Source: Streptomyces sp. Edi2 (GTDB taxonomy: Bacteria > Actinomycetota > Actinomycetes > Streptomycetales > Streptomycetaceae). Taken from it: DNA of 64,000 nt. Below are positions 63,911 to 64,000 of the stretch, in pieces. Below the pieces are notes generated by a model that searched no databases, was not told the origin of the DNA, and saw only the letters and a program-made list of their open reading frames with translations. The position numbers were made by a program, and so were the translations under genes. The first letter of the stretch is position 1; every line of letters starts with the position of its first letter. Location of the stretch: assembly GCF_040253635.1 (NCBI RefSeq), contig NZ_JBEJGX010000003.1:496001-560000 (forward strand), read 5' to 3'.

Positions 63911-64000
63911 CGACACCGGGCCAGGAGGAGCCGGCCGCCGACCCGATCCAGGCCCGCGGAACCGATGAGAGCGAGTGGCGGAACTGGGCCGGGTGGGACG
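63907..64000 (+). CDS. Start of an unidentified protein, partial
   Basis: An ATG at 63907 overlaps the preceding stop (ATGA), and the frame stays open to the window edge, giving 31 residues (MTTPGQEEPAADPIQ, ending in SEWRNWAGWD). From memory, genes after such dehydrogenase-like proteins in Streptomyces often encode PIG-L-type deacetylases, but the visible residues cannot confirm this. Confidence 0.6.
   Translation, partial: MTTPGQEEPAADPIQARGTDESEWRNWAGWD

Noticed and set aside
1..64000. tRNA, rRNA or a complete phage/integrative element
   Set aside because: I saw no tRNA-like cloverleaf, rRNA sequence, integrase or attachment-site pair in the window.

Overview
The window is high-GC actinobacterial DNA, almost certainly a Streptomyces chromosome. 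It shows strong third-position GC bias, GTG and TTG starts, AGGAGG ribosome sites, SigB/SigF-type and ECF sigma factors, and bldA-type TTA codons in a pathway regulator. It joins a biosynthetic gene cluster to ordinary chromosomal genes and a second, smaller biosynthetic operon.

Region 1 (1 to about 25.7 kb) is the right half of a type I polyketide cluster primed by an aromatic acid. The plus strand carries the end of one PKS gene and two single-module PKS genes (KS-AT-DH-KR-ACP, the last with a thioesterase broken by an apparent 1-bp frameshift), then a translationally coupled HxlR regulator. A short LuxR regulator with two TTA codons and a decayed IS5-type transposase follow on the minus strand. 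Next comes a minus-strand operon of asparagine-synthase-like amidotransferase, methyltransferase, AurF-like diiron N-oxygenase and an unknown protein. Divergent from it, a plus-strand operon encodes class II DAHP synthase, fused aminodeoxychorismate synthase, a benzoate-type CoA ligase, ADC lyase and a cysteine hydrolase. Together these should drive carbon into chorismate, make p-aminobenzoate, oxidise or transform its nitrogen, activate the acid as a CoA thioester and extend it on the PKS.

Region 2 (25.9 to 28.8 kb) holds a PiT phosphate transporter with a small membrane partner, a secreted protein and a 57-residue Arg/Gly/Phe-rich peptide gene. Region 3 (29.1 to 35.1 kb) is a tight minus-strand operon: LysE exporter, carrier protein, TrpB2-like PLP enzyme lacking the usual catalytic Glu, FAD/NAD(P) oxidoreductase and acyl-AMP ligase. 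It reads as an orphan carrier-protein-tethered amino acid pathway and is my best candidate for an undescribed system.

Region 4 (35.7 to 64 kb) is mostly regulatory, transport and catabolic genes: an internally deleted IS, an HxlR/quinone oxidoreductase pair, EamA, LysR, POT and M20 peptidase genes, an Mrr-like nuclease, SigF-type and ECF sigma factors, an MFS pump with a GH88/105-like hydrolase, a cai-like set (acyl-CoA dehydrogenase, CoA transferase, CoA ligase), a metal ABC operon, an alcohol dehydrogenase, a frameshifted SDR and an acyl-CoA dehydrogenase-like gene. Several pseudogenes and short tandem repeat arrays occur here. Positions, motifs and repeats were read from the sequence; functions rest on remembered family patterns and no database search was run.
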